A stretch of DNA of 64,000 nucleotides from Aphelocoma coerulescens (lineage: Eukaryota; Chordata; Aves; Passeriformes; Corvidae). Below, piece after piece: positions 23,151 to 35,831 of this stretch (position 1 is its first letter; every line of letters begins with the position of its first letter). The DNA lies in contig NC_091016.1 in the NCBI RefSeq assembly GCF_041296385.1, forward strand, positions 13,925,497-13,989,496, given 5' to 3'. The position numbers and the translations under genes were made by a program. Below the pieces are notes generated by a model. The model did not search any database. It saw only the letters and a program-made list of their open reading frames with translations, and was not told where the DNA came from.

Positions 23151-24540
23151 CATTTTCACATGACTTTGTTTTAACTGACACTCAAAAATCTATCTTCTGA
23201 ATCCAATTTAAAATGTTTCAGAAAAAAAAAAGTTCATTAGCAATCAAGGAAACAAAAAAATCACCCCGAGTTTAGTTTCTCTTTCACTTTAAACCTGAAT
23301 CTTTACTCAGTGCTAAGGTGCATAACGCCCATTGAATCCTTCATCGTAACTTCTTTTTTCAACCCCAAACATTTAATCAACGTTGCAGTTTTACATTAAA
23401 TGATAAAATTTATCAAAACGATTCTCCAGAAGAGTGAACCGCTTATTTTATTTTCAGCAGGCTGAGGAGGGACATTCTCCACCTCCCCCCCGCTCCCCGC
23501 CAACCCCCGAATTTCAATTTGTCCTGACAAACCATTGGGTATTAAATTCTAAAGGCACGCAGAGTGCATAAAGAACTGATGGCTTGATTAGCTCTTGTGG
23601 TGCAATTGAAGGAGCTGTCTCTCTCCCCGCTTCTCCATTTTGAGAAACACTTTGATCTTCGTTCAAGTCAATTCATGAACATCAACTGACAAGACTGCAT
23701 GAAACACCCCAATGGTTAGGCCCAAACTCTAGCAAACTATTTGGTTTCATTAAGGCTTTAGGAGAAGTGACCAGTGACAGTCCTTTCATTCAGAAGCCAA
23801 CAGGCAAGTGACTATTTAAACTTTAATGTGCACAATGTACTGGTGAAGGCCACTACACCTATAGTCAGTCACTCAAGTATGAATGCCTTTACCTACTATT
23901 TTGTGACATGTGAACTGCTAAGTGCAGCTGCAGTCTCATTAATGCATTCGCCCAGATTTGTTTGCAGGACTAAATAGACGATTCACAGAATTTCTGGTGA
24001 GAGAAACAACTGTATCTTCAAAGGAAGGTAGAACAGCAGGTGCTATGTAAAAGCCACCGATTAAAAACAGATTGTGTTTTTAAATGCAGTAATTTCCTTG
24101 AGGTTTGCACAAATGTAGCAGAAATATTATCTGTTCCAGTTGAAAATATGAAAGAATTTGAACCACATCACCCACAAAACGCAGGGTGTTTGGGCTGGTG
24201 TCACGCTTTGCTACAGTACACTACTTACACATCACTCTTCCCCTTTTTTAGTTGCCCTCTCCAAAGAGTCCCACTTCAAAGAGTTCATTTTTGCACCAGT
24301 TCCTGTCAATGCAGGTCAGAAACACTAAAGTGGAAAGTGGCTGCAGTGCCGTGGCACAAAGAGTCTCCGCGGCTGAAATCAAACAAAGCCCAATTAAACT
24401 AATCATAACGTCCCAGTGAACACAAGGAAGCTCACCTGGTATTTCTGGACTTCTTGTGCGAATTCCCAACTCTACTCGGTACTTGGTACTATAATTACCC
24501 TGACCAAAATACTGTGAAATTACTGCTCTGATCTACTAAT

Positions 24541-24720
24541 GGCTGCAAAAAATCCCGTCGCTGTGGTTCCATGCCAAGGGGCCGTAGCAAGGTGGCGCAA
24601 TGCTTTCTGACAGAGACGACAACTTCGAAAAACTCAAAAGGGAAAATTAACGGGATGTGGTTTATGTTGCCAAGGACTGTTCATTAATTACCAATTTAAT
24701 CACTGCTGGAGGCATGACAT
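24541..24720. promoter_or_regulatory. Candidate conserved intronic element with homeodomain-type sites
   Basis: The stretch is non-repetitive, keeps 7 CpG in its first 120 bases (cccgtcgctg, gccgtag, gtggcgc, gacgac, ttcgaa, aacggg), and then runs into TTCATTAATTACCAATTTAATCACTG, split here as ATTAATTA and TTTAATCA motifs. CpG retention beside clustered ATTA sites is a pattern often seen in vertebrate developmental enhancers. Conservation cannot be tested here. Confidence 0.3.
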
Positions 24721-25216
24721 TACAAAAATCTGGCTGAAAGTTCTAATAGATTATGAAGACCACCTAAGAAGAGTGACCAAGAAATGTACAAAACAATTAA
24801 TACTGTTTCACTGCTATCAAAGACACTCAGATTATTTTACATCAAGTGAAGCAAAAGAATTAGTAGCTTCACAGTGCCACCACTAGGAACTGTAAATACA
24901 ATGGCACACAATTAGTAATGCACATGTGACTTTTCGTTCAAGGCATATATCCTTGGGAAAGCCAGAACACGATAAGGAGAACAAAAGAAACATTTTTAAA
25001 TGAAATGAATAAAGATTTTAACTCTACCCTTGTGCATGCTGAGCAATACCAGAATAGGCAATGGAAAATACAGCTCTAAGTAATGGCGATATCATCCTGG
25101 GATTCACAACAGCATGTACTGAACATCCACACGGAAAACGTCCACAGCTATTAGCAGCGATAGAAAAAGAGCATTCCAGGGGCTGAGAAACCCGGGTCTC
25201 ACTCTGCACACAAAGG

Positions 25217-25253
25217 GATAGCTCTGAAACAGAGCTATCTTTTTTTTTTTTTT
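25217..25253. repeat. Perfect 10-bp hairpin (3-base loop) followed by T14
   Basis: Gatagctctg and cagagctatc pair perfectly around an AAA loop (25217-25239); the T run covers 25240-25253. In a nuclear genome this is not a rho-independent terminator. The T run on the plus strand would stop Pol III transcription, but no A/B box promoter was recognised upstream. Confidence 0.7.
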
Positions 25254-27574
25254 GCTAATATTTATAAATGGATAGAAGACACTAAAATTTTGGAACTGAT
25301 TTTGATCAGATGATCTTAAAATTCCGTTAATAAACTGCCAGCCTATTTTCTGTCAGCGTGCGAGTTAATGGTATGGCTGCAGACTGTGCAGCACCTTGAA
25401 TTTACAGCCACATAATAAATAAATTTATATATTTAGGCCAGATCCTTAAGTGGTGTAAACAGATACATCTTATGGGAATAACAGCAATAAAAATCAGCTG
25501 AGAAATGCAAGCTTTTTTATCTAAAACCGAAACTGCTAGCATTTGTCGTGCATTATCAAAGGTTATGCTTTATTCAGGAAATCCTTCCTGCTATAAAACT
25601 GACAGTGCATACTAATTCTTCTTCAAAATTAGTTTACTTGCATTAATTGATTTATTTTCCCAGCTACATCAGGGACTTGTCTACAGCAATATTTTTGTAC
25701 AGTGAAATATCACAACTTTGTAGTAAGAAAGTGCTTAAACAGATCAAATATGAAGTCAAAAGATGTAGAACCTTTTTGGAAAGTTACAGATTATTTTTAT
25801 TTTTCATGTATTGAGGAACGTTAAATAAAACTAGTTGCTTGTTCTTGCCATCAAGGAATTGAGATCAGACTATCTCAACCTTAGCGTGTCGCTATAAAGA
25901 AGTAAATATCAGGTCAGCTGTGGGTTTGAAGTGTTCAGTCAGCAGGTCTAACCTCCAGTTAAAGAAAAGTATATTGTTAAAACAACTAGAAAACTTGGAA
26001 TGCTCATGAAATGTAAATAGTCTTATCAGCTAACACCATATTTAACCACTTTATAGTGGCATACAGACAAGACATATAAATGAACAACAGGGAATAAGTT
26101 ACCAAAGCTCAGGGATTACCAAAATAATGTTCAATCTTTTTACCAATTAGATGGTAACTGCTTCTTTGTAATCTTGGGAAGATCTAGTGATCATATCTAA
26201 ATCTGGTTGCAATTATCAGCATGACAGACTAGTCTTTTTTCAATCAATATTTTCCAATTAATATTAAAAGACCAAGGTTGCCACCTGCAAAGTCCTACAC
26301 CTCAATAAATTCATGCTAGATGTTTAATTAACAAATATCCGGTTTTTAATCTATTTTTTAAAAAGAAAAACAAGACAGGAATAACTTAAGAGTGCTTCCT
26401 TAAATGAATTCATATCACCACCTCAATCACAGACATTTATTTTTCAACTGAGGAGACTACAAAAGATCTTGCAGTGAACTGGGTGCCTTCCCTATTCTAA
26501 CAAAAGTAGGGATTCTGGTTTGACGCAGAAAAAAAAATACTGAATGAAGCTATTTTGTACTCACTCTCAAGAACCTGAAATTATAATTGGAGGAAAGAAC
26601 ACTCGCATTGCTACCTTGAGTTTAAGGCATCTTTCAATCAAATTAAAATACTCTATTTTTGCTGTCAATTCTGAATTTGCTTTCAGTACCACTTCTGTTC
26701 ATGTTGGCTACAGTTTACTTATTGGAGAAAAGTTTGGACAGTTTGGAGCTTATTAGTACAGAGAGGAAGCAGATTATTGCAGGATATGATCCAAAAATGG
26801 GATCATTTATTAAAACTTTTTTTCTGAGCATTTAAAATAATGCTTTGTTTTTATTTTATTGCAGTCAGCATATCCTGGATCTGTGCAAATGTATGCAACC
26901 AAAATTAAAGATCATAAAAACTCATCTCCTTCCAGATTCTGTCACTTTCTGAAGCCTTTCTAAAAAGAACTTCCATTTCCACTAGCCCAGTGCACGCAAA
27001 AAAGAAAAGTTATCATTTTGCACTCAAATATTTATGAAAATGAAAAGTAATGGGCACAACAGATTGACACCTGAAGTAGAAAGAGCTTATTAAAAATGAA
27101 TTAGATACAGCTGCAACAAGTCCTTTGAGCAAGGGAGTAAAAGAGTATTCTGAGCAAGGAGAAACAATCTCATGGCACAGCCTTTTCCTCTGCCCTCTGC
27201 ACACAGTGTTCGTGTGTTTGGAGGAGACAGCTTTTTGGTGAAGTACTTTGTATCTGCAAAATCTACTAAAAGATTGGAACACAGTCGCCACTGCTCTTTC
27301 GAATCTTTCTTTTTTTTCAATATACACATATCGAGGCAGCTATTGCTGTCATTCAGCTTGAATAAATACAAAATAACGGTAGCAGAGATAATTAAACCCA
27401 AATCTTTCTCTGTACAGAAAGCAGGGTAGCAACAGTTGCACTTAAGCACAGCAGCAGCATCAGGATTACTCTCCCAACCCCCCCACGTCAGTTTATATTA
27501 ATCTGGATTTAAATACTTATTCTCCAAATGGAGTCCCTCACAATTTTTAGCGTAGTCATACTCAAATGCTGCTG

Positions 27575-27685
27575 TGAAGAAAGAATTACTATTTTCCTAT
27601 TTCACAAAAGGCAGAAGACAGAGTGATTGCCTCCAGGTATCATGCTATTGAACTCCTGCATCCCAGAATCCATGCCAGATGCTAA
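27575..27685 (+). mobile_element. Weak MIR-like remnant
   Basis: The words 'attactattttcctatttcacaaaaggcagaagacagagtgattgcctcca' follow the MIR order 'attattatccccattttacagatgaggaaactgaggcacagagaggttaagtgacttgccca'. Divergence is high and the ends are unclear. Confidence 0.4.
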
Positions 27686-28249
27686 ATATGCAAAATTTTT
27701 GGCCAAATCCATATATGGGTGGCCCAGTACTGCACCTAAATTCACCAAGGAGGAATCCTTAGCTCATGCAAAATGCAAATAACTTCAGAAATTATCTGTG
27801 GTCCCTGGTAGAGAGAAAAACACATCCTTTGCCAGATGAGCACTATTTTTCATGAATTCCATTAGATACGGCTTTCCCTGCTAAAGCTGTCCACCTTACC
27901 AAAGCAAGTTAAAAGAATTTGACACAGGATTTAGGAGATGCCAGAAATAAAACTAGTGGGCATAATCTTAATTTTCATCCTGCTCTGTATCCTCTAAAAC
28001 AGAGCCTTGTGGTGGCACCACCTTTTACTTTCACTATCTCCTGGTCTTCAGCTCAGACCTGAGCTCTACCCAGTGGTGTTCAGTACATTGGTTTATTTTC
28101 AATGTTCCATATGCAGACTCATCAATACGTAGCATTATTCTTTACACCACAATGTTCAAATCTTGCTCTGAAGACAGAATTGTTAATTTTTTGATTTCTT
28201 TCTACACTGCCCACCACTACGGTATTTAAGAGCCTCAAAAGCATTAATC

Positions 28250-28350
28250 ACATTCCCTTCTCACAACACGCTGTGGAAGAGTTATTACCCTGCTCTTCTG
28301 ATGAGAACTGAGACAGAGAGATCCAGCTACAAGGATCTGTCACTGGGTGC
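28250..28350 (+). mobile_element. Weak MIR-like remnant
   Basis: The words 'tctcacaacacgctgtgg', 'gttattaccctg', 'gatgagaactgagacagagag' and 'ctgtcact' follow the MIR core in order. This is an old, diverged copy; it may belong to another core-SINE family. Confidence 0.45.
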
Positions 28351-31300
28351 TTGCTCTGGGAAGCCTATAACCTGGGGTTTTTTTCAGTATACTAAGCTTT
28401 ATACAGCCCTTTATATGTCTCAAGCACAGCTCCAACTGATTTCCCTGACAGACCTGGATGCTCAATAGATCTGCAAATCAAACTTTTGCCTCAAAGCAAA
28501 AGGAAGGATAAACAAATAGCGACCACCTGGAAGATATTAGGCTCAAAAAACTTAGTGGCACTGATCAGGAACTCAGGTAAAGGCAGAAGTACATTTAATT
28601 CTTCCAAGCACCTTGACCATGACCTCATCTTTTCACTCCTCGCAGTCCCTGCTTCGTTAGTCGTACACCTTCCAATTTCTGCAATCAAAAGCACAGAGGT
28701 CCTCTGGACAAACAGCCTTCTACATCACCTCTATCCTCTGAGGAAAATGAGACACAATTGCTTTGGGGAAAATAGTATGTGATCACATAATTAAAGACTA
28801 CATCATAATGCATATACACAAAGGAGGTTAATTAAAGTTGCCTGTGCATTTCTTAACTCCTAATTCCATTCTCTGTAATCATGCTGACTCCATAACCATA
28901 GCCATTTGAGTTTAGAGAGTAAATGACAGCTGCAGTAAATTTCCATTATTTATGTGGACCAGTCACTAAAAGAAAATAAGAAGATTTTGCCAACGGCCTT
29001 TGCAGATATTTGCTGACAGCAGAGTTATACAGAGATTCGGGAATTAAGGATTCCACTCCGTGTTCTGCAGATGAGGGTTCCCCTCCTGGAAAGGCCTTTT
29101 AGGCCCATGACTTCTGAATATTTCCCACTCATTGTGGTCCCCTCTAGCCTGTCACTTTGCCAGATAGGTCGCACAGCCCAGCTCCAGTCTCCTCACCTTT
29201 CCAACATCACATTCCAGCCAAGCTGCCGCTGCTAACAACCATCACTACAGGTTGGTATTTTACAGCATCTGGTGGGAGCAGATATGTCCCTTCTAGCCCT
29301 GTGATATTCACCCTGAGAAAAGGCAGGTTAAATAAAAATGAGTAAGCTAATAAAAAGGCTCTCCTGGTTAAAAGCTAAGTGATTACAGCTGCTATATCAG
29401 ATTGCAAATGACAGAAGCATCTCGTAAAAGAGTCACCACATGCACACGTACATCAAGAAAGCAAGCAGAAAGGCTGAGCTGTTTATAAATCTACCATAGA
29501 GAAAGGGACCCATGAGGGGATCAGTAACTCTGTTCACAGAGCTCTTAAGCTAATTCTTCCAGTCTCCAAAGGACTGCATCAATTTTAATGACACAGCTAT
29601 GATCCTCCCAAACCATGAGCATGATTTCAAGGAGGTTCTGATCAATGCAGTCTCCTCTTAGACTTCAAATACCTGCATGCATACCTCCACATGCTATCTG
29701 GCATGCATACAGCTTGAGATTGAAGGCTTCTGAGAAGCACCAAATAAGCAGGTGTAACATTGAAAAAACTTCTACCGTGCTGCAAGGGGGGAAGAAATGG
29801 GAGAAATGAGGCTATGCTCTGTGCTTAGAGGAGAAATGGGAATGCTGTTTTTTTCAAAATGGACTTTTACCAAAACAAATCAGACTGGGACACACCAAGT
29901 AAATCTGTATTTATGGCCATACAGATTTGGAAATTTCCTCTCTGTTGTTGACCCCAAGCAGTGACACAACCCGTCCTCACCATGCACATTGTCCAACCCC
30001 ACGCACTGGGGAGAACGCTGCTCTCACCTGATCACTGAGAAAGCAGCAATTCCTCGTTCTCACATGACACAGGGAAAGTGGTAACAACAAGGCCTAGGAG
30101 ATGAGACTTTTCTAAAGTAACTAACGACTCCATAGGCTTCACTTAGCTGGGGTGACTGACAGAGCACAGTCTGAAGGACGAGGATGCTTAAAGCTCTTTC
30201 TGAGAAGGTATCAGAAAAGGTGCAATTGCAGACTTCAAGAGTTACTTTCAAAAGTATTGCCCCTGAACTATCTCTTCAAAGTTTTCTTATTTAAAATTAG
30301 ATCTTCCTGTTTCAAACCGTTTTCTTTTGAATCTCAATCCATCCCGAAAATGAGCCTCATCCAATTTCCACTACTAAATGCTGATTCTCATTATCACAAC
30401 TCTCATTTGGATAACACACTACTACACATTACTGCGCACTGACACATACAACACTGCTTTGAGCCAAAGTTCTTATTATTAACCTCAATGACCAAAAAAC
30501 CATGAATAGAAATAAGTCTGTACTATATGCTAACTATCAAATGAGCAATGACCTGTAGAAAACTGGCAGAACGACATCAGATGGAAATGCTTCATCTCTA
30601 CTAATATCAAACATGTTAAAGGAAAACAGAAATCAATGTGTTTTATCTTACACCTATATATGTTTTGCACACATGCATCCTCTTTCAGAATATGCACATG
30701 TATGGATATGTATATAATATATGCATACATGTTATACACAGCTTTACATCATGTATATTATTACATACCAACTTTATATAGTAATATGAGAGTCTCCAAA
30801 TCACATCTCCACAACAACACTTCAGAGCTGAGGAGCTTCTGTCATTTTTATGGGACAATCAACTCAAGTCAGGAGTGCCATTACAGTTTTCTCAGAGTGC
30901 CCAGACTTCACAGGGGCCAGGACCATTTGTTCCAGGACAGTTCTCCTTGAGCTTCTGATGGAGGCAGCAACAAACTTTGGCTCTGCCAAGCTGCCCTAAA
31001 AGATTGCCCTTCCCTTTCCTGCAGGCTTCTAATTAATTTTTCAGCTTCTGTAACAAATGAAATAAGGTCCTGTGGGTGATCTGGCTGCCTGAACTACACA
31101 GTCCTGACTCTCACCCTGAAAACCCTTCACCATCTCCTACCCTTCAGCTGGTTTTCATGGCCTGGACACCATCTTCATTATTGTCTAACTTCACGTTGCC
31201 ACCTACCCAAGGCATCTCTTCTCTGTATGCCAGTGGGGCAGCTCCTTTTACTCCTGTTTGGATTTCATTAGCAGGAGTTTGAGTCTAAAAGAGAAAGTTT

Positions 31301-32832
31301 TGTTTCCCAGTCCTATGACCTGCATCAGAATGGGCCCCAATCCTTACGAGAGCAATGGTAAAAGATGCTCTTCCTGGGCAGTGTCCATACAGACAATTTT
31401 TACTGACACTTAGGAACTTTTCTGAACTTCAAGGCTCTCTGACAAGACTGTGGTATTAACACCACTTTGACTGTTTTGAAAAGATTTTTCAAGGGAATCT
31501 AACCTTCTTCCCAAATTTTATTTATTTTTAATATGGGTAAAACAATGCTTTATCCAAGCAAATACAGAGAAATAGCTGAACAGGGGTTTTTTTTAAGTTA
31601 AAAAAATTAAAAATATTACCCTGAGGCAGAAGAGCTGACAGGGAAGATTTCAGCTCAAACAATGAAATACTAGCATAGTTGTAAAACCTTTGAAAATAGG
31701 AGCATGTAATAAAAAATGTTAGGCAACTTTAATTACAGTTGTTTCTGCCTGAGTAGTTGCCATAGTAACTCTCCTCTAATGCCATTTTCTTTATGAAAAG
31801 GTAATTTAAAAAAAAAGTCCGAAGTGAAATTTATACTAAAATATACATATCTAGGAAAAACTTAAAGAACAAAATAAGAAAAAAATTTGTTTATATATCA
31901 TGATACAAATAACACTTGTCTGCGTATATGAATATATTTCAAAGTAAAATGAAGTGTCAGTCTACAGAGAGGTATCGCTACAAAAAAGAAAAACCAGCAT
32001 GGATCCAAGAAAGTTAAAAGAATGAAATGAGACATGTAAATCACTGTCTTCATTTTTTGATTGTATGATCCCATTTTTGTAAAGAGGAGAATCTGCCCCT
32101 CAGGACTGAGCTCTGAAAGGTGGGAACCTGTAAAGATTTTCTTTCTCTGTATCATTATTTTTCATTTACAGTTACATTTACATTCTCAGTTGCCAGTACA
32201 GTCTCTAATGTGCAATAGTTAGAATCACAAAACCAGCATTGCAAAAGTTTGCATAAAAATTAATTAGCCTTCATCTCCAGAGAGTAGGGATCCTTCCAGG
32301 TCACCATGGAAGCCACTGGAGATGCAACCACAGCTGCTTCAACACTGGAGCTCATTCCCCAGCTCCACTTCCCCCCTCACCAGCATAATCAACTTTGGTG
32401 ATTATGTGGAATCGTTCCATCAACTCTTTTACAAGACTGATGCAAGCAGCTCCGTCCACTGCAACAACACTTCTAAAGCAGCAAGGAGCTCACATCAGAG
32501 GCTCAAGGAAATGATTTATATCAACTGAAAGAGATGTACTCAAAAATAGTACAAATTACTTCACTATCATTTAACAAGTAACTTTTGAGTTTCATCCCAC
32601 CAGAAACTATAGTGCAAATCAAAGAAGGTGCTCCCAGACTTCTGCTTCCAGGGAAGTGGGAGACACCTTTCTGTTGGCCATAACACCAGGAGAAACAGGC
32701 TTTAAAAGTGAATGAAGGACACATGACACATCAAACACAGAGAAGAAATGTTCTGCGAGGACATGCCCCCCCCAACAGCACATACAATGCATTTTAACTC
32801 TGTAAACTGCAAGACTGGCCAATGTTTCTTAC

Positions 32833-32976
32833 ATCATTCAGCTGCTTATTGCGGGCTGGGATGAGGGTACTGGTTAGTTGTTTATTCCCTGCCTTTAATG
32901 CTGCATCTCTTCTTGCTTGCTCAAGCAGAACTCTTGCTCGTTCTTTAAGTTCCTCCTGTCTTGACAACATACGTTG
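32833..32976 (-). CDS. EHBP1: EHBP1 internal exon: charged helical segment after the disordered region
   Basis: The exon has 144 bases, 48 codons, phase 0 at both ends. It encodes QRMLSRQEELKERARVLLEQ followed by ARRDAALKAGNKQLTSTLIP and ARNKQLND. The Arg/Glu/Leu-rich pattern with heptad-like spacing suggests a long helix, matching the region of human EHBP1 between the disordered linker and the second helical block. The first half is almost unchanged from human as I recall it, while the last 15 or so residues differ. The acceptor is TTTGTTTTTAAG and the donor is GAT|GTAAGA. Because it is frame-neutral it could be skipped without changing downstream reading. It follows the 915-base exon across a 1940-base intron and precedes a 17.4 kb intron. 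Confidence 0.93.
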
Positions 32977-34916
32977 CTTAAAAACAAAGAAATATAATTA
33001 ACAGCAAGGCAGCCTCAGGGTACTGAACATTTATACAGTAGTTAATAGCCAGAGGCCTTCCTATACAATAAGGGTCAGGAGACACATGAATTATGTCTTC
33101 ATGAGGTGACAGAGCATTCTATAGAAATGAAAAGATGATCAAAATGTAAAAAAAAAAAGTCATAGGCCTTTATAATGTAAATAGGAGTTCTTTTCCTTCC
33201 CTTTAAAACTTAATTTCTATCAATATTTAATGCCTTTAAACTGCAACTGTGGAAAAACCCAACTGTGTTCACAGAAGCCATGTCAAACATGCTATGTTGT
33301 TTACTTATTTACTTTAATATGTATGCAAATATGGCTACAACAAAAATGCTTTGTTGGCTACTTATATGGGTACCACTCACAACTTAAATTGAACACAAAG
33401 AGGCTGGGTACAAGGCAAAAAACCCTGCAAAAATATCTGCTTCTACTGAACTTATGAATATCCACAAGAAAATCCCTTCTTCATACACAGGACTGAGTAT
33501 ATTTGCAGAGCAGAAATGGCAAAAGGGGGTTCTGCACAGGCAACATGAGAATATGAGCAGCTCCCAGACAGACATGCTCCCAAGGGCTGGCTTCTTAGTC
33601 AAGGTCAACTGTGAAGACTGGGAAAATGCCTTTACAGGAGCCAGAGCTGGGGCAGGTGTTGCCTGTTGTGCTACTGCAACAACCAAGTGGAAATGGAGGT
33701 GGCTTACTCTAACCAACAACTGGTGTAGGTTTCAGAGGGAGCCTCACGTCTGAGATTTTATTACCATGTGCAAATGCACAGATAATTAACAACAAAAAAC
33801 TACCTTTAAAGCCAGCTCTTGCTTTTTCTTGGCCTGTTACACCCTTGCCCATGAAAATCTTCAGAGAGAACAAATCCTGTCTCCTCCTGCTCTTCTATTC
33901 TTTATGGGCCAAGCTGTTCTTTCTCATCCAGTACACAAAGATGATGATGATGATACAATGATGAAGAAGAGAAACCTCACAAGACTTCAGTGATTAAAGG
34001 AAAGGAATTAGCTGGCTCTAGAACCAATATTTGGTCATTATTACCCATCTATAGACTGCTTTTCTTGCAATAAAACGAATCTTTATGGCGCTTACTCAGA
34101 AAATATCCATAAAAACATTTGAAGCAATTCACACTACCAGAAGACTGGATATATTCTTTTCTTACCAGAGCTAATGGCACAAAGCCCAAACTCAAGAAAA
34201 CTCTTCAGAGGGGTAAAATTATAAGCCTGCTTTGGCATTTCTTCAAATGGAGGTGATGTTTTACATATTTTTATGATGATATGATTTATTGATAATACTC
34301 AGCACATACAGAATACTCAACTTCCATTTGCACAATAAATCTGCAAGGTAGGTGGGCATACAGTGTTATCTTTACAGAAAGGAAAATGATATTGTGGTGA
34401 AGTAACATGCCTTAGGCCACTCAATGGAAAGCAGCACAATTTAACAGTCTGGAGTTTCTACCTCACCATCCTGGATATGTTCACAAGACTCTGTGGTTTC
34501 CCAGACAAGATTCTGAAATATCTTTAGTAAATTTTCAGGTATTCAAAGTTTTACATTTCCTAATGAATTGATATGTTTTTCCAGTTTTGGCTTCAGTAGG
34601 CAACATTCAGAGGAAAGGTGTTGCCACAGACAGTGGCAAAAGTTTTGGAACCATCTCTGAGACAGTTGAGAACACAACTTTCTTTAATGGAAGAGAGATT
34701 GGAAACATTGCCAGTGGGACAATTTCTATAAATTAGTTTCTCATGTAATGACTGTTTTCAGGACCACCTATTTCTCAGGCAAAATATTTATTGGCCCCCC
34801 CAGAAAAATACACTGCTCACCTCGCCATTTATGCCGAAGATTTGGTGTAAATTACAAACACAGAGAAAGAACTTGAACAGCACCTCCATCCTAACCCACG
34901 CACATAAATGTCTTAC
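32977..34916 (-). other. EHBP1: EHBP1 intron (1940 bases, phase 0)
   Basis: The intron lies between the exons at 34917-35831 and 32833-32976. It holds a short (GAT)n at about 33939-33953 and a MIR-like remnant at about 34285-34475. Nothing else is recognisable. Confidence 0.88.
34285..34475 (+). mobile_element. MIR-like ancient SINE remnant
   Basis: The order 'atactcagcacatacagaatactcaa', 'catttgcacaataaatctgcaaggtaggtgggca', 'ttatctttacagaaaggaaaatgatattgtggtgaagtaacatgccttaggccact' closely follows the MIR core: 'gcgctcaataaat', 'ctcacaacaaccctgtgaggtaggta', 'attttacagatgaggaaactgaggcacagagaggttaagtaacttgcccaaggtcac'. It is heavily diverged and lies in the intron just downstream of the largest exon. 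Confidence 0.72.
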
Positions 34917-35831
34917 CTGGGCTGTTTTGGCAGTTTGATCTGCATGATTTACAGCTGTTCTGGCATCACTGTCAGAATCAGATTCTGTTTGCCTCGGAGA
35001 AGCACGTGGTTTCTTTGCAAGATCTGTATCCATATTATAGGAGTATCCAGGCTTAGAAGTAGGAGATAAACTTGGTTTTGTGACAGGTGAACTGGGATCT
35101 GCTCTTGTGCTCTCTGTGGATCCTATCCATCCCAGCTTTTCTTGCTCTGTGAAACCAGGGGTACTGTCTAAGCTCTGGTGTCTCTTCTTGTTGTTATCTT
35201 CACAAGCAACTGTGGGAGACACATCCTCTTTTTGATCACTGACATGTGCTAAGTCACTGAAGTCTAAAGTGTCAGTTATCAGCAATTTCTTCCTTCCCAA
35301 CACAGGCTGCACTTGTGTTGTGTCTGTACTGCTACACTTCCCAATTTCTTCAGACGCAGAAGTCCTTCCGGAGCTCTGCTGGGATTTCTGTGGATCCGTG
35401 TCACTTCGAGTCCTGCGTGAAGAAGGGGAAGCTGTGCTTGGGCTCAAATGGTCATCAGGAGTCTGATGCTCACTCTCAGATTCACCAACACCGCTGTCAT
35501 TTACAAACACAGAGTCATCCTGAGAGGCAAAGTCTGCCAAACCACTGTCTGGTGGGTGCAGCTCGGGCTCCCGGTTCAGGTCATTCAGCTCCGCGTAGAA
35601 CTTTTCCTGGTCGACAGAACTGTTTGTGTCCGTTTCGTAGTTCCCCACTTTGTATGTGCTTTTACTGCTGTTCTCCTCTATCTGAACCACGTTCAATTCC
35701 TGCCCACAGAAATGTGCCCTTATCTGATAGAGATAGGTCATAACAGTGAGTTTGTCAGGGATGGCTAACAAAACCATGTCCGAAGGCTCCAGCAATCGTG
35801 ATATTCCCAAACTGGCAAACCCGTCGTACGC
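34917..35831 (-). CDS. EHBP1: EHBP1 large internal exon: end of CH domain and long disordered region
   Basis: This is the largest exon of the window: 915 bases, 305 codons, phase 0 at both ends. It starts [19 protein letters not shown] and finishes the CH domain with the conserved [20 protein letters not shown] segment. The remainder, about 250 residues, is rich in Ser, Thr, Asp, Glu, Gln and Pro, with clusters such as [20 protein letters not shown] and [12 protein letters not shown]. These suggest disorder and many phosphorylation sites. The acceptor is TTTTTTCTGTCTTTAAAG and the donor is CAG|GTAAGA. The first stretch matches recalled human EHBP1 almost residue for residue; the disordered part has drifted but keeps landmarks (SPTSKxGYSY, LNHAD-like end). 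The open frame runs past the donor to about 34788, but that tail is intron. A Met at 35810 is internal and is not a start. Confidence 0.95.

Larger units (their letters stand above)
15430..32832 (-). other. EHBP1: EHBP1 intron (17403 bases, phase 0)
   Basis: This is the longest complete intron of the window, between the exons at 32833-32976 and 15282-15429. It carries several non-repetitive stretches that keep CpG (about 21480-21680, 24540-24720), a duplicated GGATTA-bearing 24-mer at 19161-19208, a hairpin with a T run near 25217-25253, and two weak MIR-like remnants near 27580-27680 and 28255-28345. No other gene is supported. A minus-strand frame around 20340-20460 was considered as an exon and rejected. 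Confidence 0.87.

Noticed and set aside
25217..25253. Rho-independent terminator
   Set aside because: The shape fits, but the window is vertebrate nuclear DNA, where this signal has no such role.
34788..34916. C-terminal extension of the large EHBP1 open frame
   Set aside because: It begins exactly after a strong CAG|GTAAGA donor and has no match to EHBP1, so it is intron read-through.
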